Shown here: one piece after another, positions 63,001-64,000 of the stretch
Layout: each line of letters opens with the position of its first letter
Position numbering within the stretch: the first letter of the stretch is position 1
DNA from: JABCZH01 sp963803775
GTDB lineage: Bacteria; Acidobacteriota; Terriglobia; Terriglobales; Acidobacteriaceae
Direction: 5' to 3'
DNA length: 64,000 bases
NCBI GenBank assembly: GCA_963803775.1
Contig: CAWDNS010000006.1
Span: 124,001-188,000 of the forward strand
The notes under the pieces: generated by a model
Seen by the model: the letters and a program-made list of their open reading frames with translations, nothing else
The model's database searches: none
Told to the model about the DNA's origin: nothing
Position numbers and translations under genes: made by a program

Positions 63001-64000
63001 CAAGGGCGGCGGGGTGACTCGCAGCGAAGTCCGTCACGGTGATGCTGTAGGACGCGACGGAATCGAACACGGTAACGTTGTCACTCCCACTGTTGGCGAC
63101 GTAAACCCGGCCAGTTGTAGTATCGGCCGCTAAAGCGACCGGCGCGGTCCCGGCGCTGATCGTGGTTGTGACCGTATTGCTGGCCCCATCGATCACGGTT
63201 ACGGTGCCGCTTCCGTTGTTGGCCACATAGATTGTGTTCAGCACCGGGTTCACCGCGACGGCAGCCGGGCTTGTTCCTGTGTTGACGGTGGTCACCACCG
63301 AATTGTTGGAGCCATCAATCACTGTCAGCGTATTGGCGTCGCGATTGGCTACATACACCTTGTTAGTGAAGGAATTAACCGTGATCGCGTCCGGGTTGGT
63401 GCCGGTATTGATGGTCGCCACTACCGTGTTAGTGCCTCCGTCGATCACCGAGACGGTGTTGGTCCCGCTGTTAACCACGTACATCTTATTCGTCACAGCG
63501 TCGAGCGCGATGGCCACGGGGTTTGTTGTCGTAGTAAGTGTGGCCGCGACCCCGTTGCTGTCAGCGTCGATCACACTGACGTTGCCGCTCCCATTGTTCG
63601 CCGTATAAACCGTGTTGGTTACGGGATCCACGGCCAGCGCCACTGGAGCAATCGCGTTGGGGTCTGCGACCGTCGTGGTCGCATTAGAAACGCCATCAAT
63701 CACTGTGACGTTGTTGCTCGCGGTGTTGACAACATAGATCTGATCCGTGGTCGGATCGGCAGCTACCGCGGCGGGACCATTTCCCACCGTGACCGTGTTA
63801 CTGACCACATTAGTCGCCCCGTTGACTACACTGACGCTGCTGCTGCCGTTGTTGGCAACATAGATGAAGTTGGTTGCGGCGTTGACCGTCACCGCGGCGG
63901 GATTTGTCCCCACGCCGACCGTGGCCGCAACCGTGTTGCTGGCCCCGTTGATCACGGTCAGATTGTTGCTCCCGTTATTCGCGGCATACACCATGTCCGT
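54056..64000 (-). CDS. Giant YVTN-propeller / beta-helix adhesin (5' end beyond window)
   Basis: More than 3,310 residues; the frame runs through the right edge, so the signal peptide is not seen. In order: about 11 YVTN/YncE blades of about 42 residues (VYVANNGSGTVTVIDGASNT type; 62.5-64.0 kb), an Ig-like segment, a choice-of-anchor D domain (LNFGNQQLGTQSPPQTVTL), an InlB-B-type domain (FVGWSGACSGRGTCTVSMNSNQ, quoted in part: FVGWSGACSG), eight beta-helix repeats of about 190 residues (56.9-61.5 kb), a degenerate ninth, a second InlB-B domain, an unknown Cys-containing domain, a DUF11-type domain (LNVTKMADQNIVNAGSP) and two final ASH-like domains. No autotransporter barrel or sorting tail at the C-terminus. 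An extracellular adhesin or matrix protein. Confidence 0.88.
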   Translation of the reverse strand, partial: TDMVYAANNGSNNLTVINGASNTVAATVGVGTNPAAVTVNAATNFIYVANNGSSSVSVVNGATNVVSNTVTVGNGPAAVAADPTTDQIYVVNTASNNVTVIDGVSNATTTVADPNAIAPVALAVDPVTNTVYTANNGSGNVSVIDADSNGVAATLTTTTNPVAIALDAVTNKMYVVNSGTNTVSVIDGGTNTVVATINTGTNPDAITVNSFTNKVYVANRDANTLTVIDGSNNSVVTTVNTGTSPAAVAVNPVLNTIYVANNGSGTVTVIDGASNTVTTTISAGTAPVALAADTTTGRVYVANSGSDNVTVFDSVASYSITVTDFAASHPAALAVDSLTQKIYVANSFSDNVTVIDGVTDLVVATVNVGNNPTALDLNPASNRIYVTGAGNGTVAVIDGNAEAVIALVAAGTIPSAVSVNPTLNRIYVANHGNGSTDLGSVTVIDGASNTPVTVTDANADQPYALAANPVTNELYVANNLSSNTSVITPEQVHPNTIATTISPFTGNQTSDETPSFNFTASNGLSTAPVDELLFQMDTWQGAWTQASPGTQGNFTGNSARLLPGLHTLYAYATEGEEATSTVAGPESSPLIGSVAAYEFLVATQLADLVPPSLNFGNQQLGTQSPPQTVTLANPGSLPLTFNYSLGGDYSEGSGDTCSSLGGRLAANSSCTIFVVFKPSSTGTDNATLTVVDDANNISESTQTVSLTGTGTTTSNTLNVAEEGSGSGSVTSNPAGISCPTTCAANYSSGTSVVLTATPSAGSTFVGWSGACSGRGTCTVSMNSNQAVTATFTLTASTSCSGTTDNWIGGASGNWSNPNNWSNGVPNSSSVNVCINDGNQIPSQVTLDISVSVGALYIDSGSSLTISNSEELTAFGNISNAGQIFVSAAGNNTFLTLGAGVSLTGGGSVTLSKGGNGTAAVATSGGAQTLTNVDNILQGTGVIGWNGLIAVNQAGGIINANTPSTGTLLVNTSSMTNQGLLEATAGGTLGLQNSFNNLGGRILATGSNSTVQFISGTVQGGILATASNGILTNPPGNSFTLDGSSQGTLTIAGTFVVGNSSTTSLTGTINNTGAIQVNAGGNNTFLTMSGGVSLTGGGTVTLTKGGNGTAAIATSGGAQTLTNVNNTLQGFGVIGWNGLLLTNQAGGTINANTNNNGMLLLNPSSMTNQGLLEATAGGTLQLETTTNNTGGTFLATGSNSSVQFISGSVQGGTLSSASNGILTTPPGNAFTLDGSSQGTLTMAGIFVVGNSSTTYLTGTINNTGAIQVNAAGNNTSLTMAAAVSLTGVGTVTLTKGGNGTAAIASSGGAQTLTNVNNTLQGAGVIGDGLNVINQGTINANLPAQGILELNPDALTNEGLLEATAAATLQLNGSIFNNTGGNILASGTGSNVQFANGAVIQSGTITTSGGGVLGVASSNNLTLDGNAHGSLTIVGTYTGNNSSTTFLIGTINNTGVIQVAAQGNDTFLTMTGGVSLIGNGAVMLSTGGNGTAALSTAGGDQLLTNVNNTLEGFGVIGYNGLEVVNQGTINANVSASTLTVNPSGFTNQGLLEATSGGILALNGSMISNRAGTIQVNGATSSVQFVNSVTIQGGTLAGVNGGVLTVPNGNSITLDGSSLGALTIAGTYAVGNSSNTNLLGMINNTGAIQVNAAGNNTFLTMVGPVSLTGAGTVTLSKGGNGTAAMETAGGDQTLTNVSNTLQGTGVIGWNGLNLVNQAGGIINANTPSTGTLLVNTPLTTNQGLLEATAGGTLGLQNSFNNAGGNILATGSGSTVQFISGTVQGGTLATTSSGTLTNPPGNAFTLDGTSQGSLTIAGNYVVGNSSNTSLIGTINNTGAIQVNAAGNNTFLTMSGAVSLTGNGVVSLSTGGNGTAALETSGGNQLLTNVNNTLQGFGVIGWNGLQVTNQGTINADVSATTLTLNPSAFTNQGLLQATTGGILSLSASTISNRTGTIQVNGASSSVQFVNNVTIQGGTVAGVNGGVLTVPNGNAITLDGNTLGALTIAGTYAVGNSSTTNLLGTINNTGAIQVNAGGNNTFLTMVGAVSLTGSGTVTLTKGGNGTAALATSGGNQTLTNVSNTLQGAGVIGYNGLDVVNQGTINANLPTEGTLVINGGFTNAGLLEATVGGTLVLSNSTLNNRAGTINVNGASSSVQFVNNATIQGGTLATANGGILTIPSGNAITLDGSSQGALNIAGTYVIANSSTTFLLGTINNTGAIQVNAAGNNTFLTMTGAVSLMGVGTVTLSSTGNGTAALATSGGDQTLTNLGNTLQGTGVIGWNGLNVVNQGTINANVASSLVLNPNSLVNQGLIEATGIGMLQVSTSVSNAGGSVIANGASAAVQFANGITIQGGTLNGVSGGFVGSFNGNVLNVDGTANAVSIAAGATYTIGNNSTTNIFGTIINNGTLLLDSTGSNTTLNAASGGATLTGSGSVMMTSGPNMFLGTSLLNAGNIILDSATFNVGAYMQNAGLFQVAATASASSVTFGLNGGTAQVDGTLAASQGVSVTGAGTLSGNGTIISNVSMAGVTQAGDIPNPGILTIGVNGFGSYAQSSAGAYDVVIGGLKVGAQYSQLNVPGAVSLSGTLNVSLINSFVPQAGNQFVILTAGSLSNQFVTTNLPALPPNLSWMVNYTATQVVLSVMASNSTFTLTVTTLGTGNGSVTDNFQQINCVDTAGVQSGICSASYESGTTVNLTATPIQPTTFGGWGGACSGTEGCSVLMNSNQSVTAAFVPQPVTMSAPFTCPNNVYPCQNVTAPPAVFNCPSGKDPCPDPNAHSLALTAAQVNTAFTMTVAATEVPMTQADGDCQFGQTPATDFDCRFTSFFPYETLGNGDIIVPACDAYSAGNCVFYSVYFGSRGIEPPTSDYDGPISWSIAWNNTSFLPNPNYPYQINNPRLYDDPDYEVSPITPYGTNCNTPMLINGNPTMPPIYCQFVFDITTYFDPNQPPDAGIGGRTKQFNDVVVAFPLTIAPPSLNVTKMADQNIVNAGSPMGFTVSMSNSAAPGTGTATNTTLNDPLPTGTNISWSINPPYSGPGTCTITEAQPPAQRLFCSFGNISPAISASVHVLSLDSSVGTYVNTATLAASNNAPQMASATIQVVNGSGPIATVKPSKIYFYNVYPGVPNESFVELTNTGSAPMTVGPIQISTPGNDLDDFHLRSFCPMTLEVGKTCKIVIICSPDKDNYSPTATLAINDNAPGSPQTVPLSATVINPQASLSPKFLNFGVQQVGTTSPPKTVTLTNTGTTSLNLRKVTIGGNFAFASGTTCSGGSTLAPNQQCVMNITFTPKGRGKRIGGVELQDNALFKKQQLPLSGMGD
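56900..61470 (-). repeat. Eight tandem ~570-bp coding repeats in the adhesin
   Basis: A landmark encoding GNNTFLTM recurs near 57327, 57893, 58467, 59035, 59607, 60176, 60757 and 61327, spacing 566-581 bp. Each unit encodes INNTGAIQVNAAGNNTFL, then TLTKGGNGTAA, LTNVNNTLQGxGVIGWNGL, NQGLLEATAGGTL and GNAFTLDGSSQGTLTIAG, a pattern of filamentous-haemagglutinin-like beta-helix coils. Boundaries are approximate. Confidence 0.9.

Overview
The window reads like a soil Acidobacteriota chromosome (Terriglobia / Koribacter-like). This is inferred from protein style, not from a marker gene. The clues are secreted proteins with 'choice-of-anchor D' (ASH-like) and fibronectin III (FN3) domains, GloVer-type and FG-GAP repeat proteins, an exosortase, many GTG/TTG starts behind good Shine-Dalgarno sites, and a giant repeat adhesin. 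No rRNA, tRNA or CRISPR array was recognised.

Layout. (1) 1-14.9 kb is the edge of a biosynthetic locus. It holds the tail of a flavin monooxygenase, two multiply frameshifted methionine genes (metY-like, metA-like), a hexapeptide acyltransferase, two cytochromes P450, a free acyl carrier protein next to an AMP-dependent ligase, an SDR oxidoreductase, a lipocalin-like protein, a TPP-dependent enzyme, a stand-alone carrier-thioesterase didomain, a class IV aminotransferase, a peroxiredoxin and homoserine dehydrogenase. No KS, condensation or NRPS adenylation multidomain enzyme is visible. (2) 15.3-16.5 kb is a secreted GloVer-repeat protein. (3) 16.6-20.0 kb is a phage-like recombination operon (possible annealing protein, unknown protein, RecB-like nuclease, unknown protein, HNH nuclease). 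It is read leftward from a near-consensus promoter carrying two palindromic operators. (4) 20.3-26.1 kb has a lectin-like Ig protein, a PQQ-type propeller protein, decayed fragments and two small phage/mobile-type genes. (5) 26.4-35.0 kb is an exosortase neighbourhood with five FN3 proteins carrying 0, 0, 1, 3 or 5 ASH domains. (6) 35.3-37.4 kb has polyphosphate kinase 2 and an RsbW/RsbV-like pair.

(7) 37.6-45.1 kb is the most interesting part. A sigma-54 activator gene is followed by two perfect 15-bp palindromes, a GG-N10-GC sigma-54 promoter and a small basic protein made of 11 exact VAATR repeats. An intrinsic terminator follows. Converging on it is a three-gene export/processing operon: GAF-HlyD fusion, HlyD lipoprotein and PqqD-like/M50 protease/HlyD fusion. 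I propose this as an undescribed regulated peptide or surface-stress system.

(8) 45.5-51.5 kb has small secreted proteins, a truncated beta-barrel, a VapBC-type toxin-antitoxin pair and a Ser/Thr kinase whose TPR tail is broken by frameshifts. (9) 51.8-64.0 kb has an FG-GAP/HAF secreted protein cut by one in-frame amber codon, and a giant (>3,300 aa) YVTN-propeller/beta-helix adhesin that runs off the right edge.

Frameshifts are concentrated in metY, metA and the kinase-TPR gene, while a 10-kb reading frame stays open. That favours local gene decay over uniformly poor sequence, but read-level checks are required.
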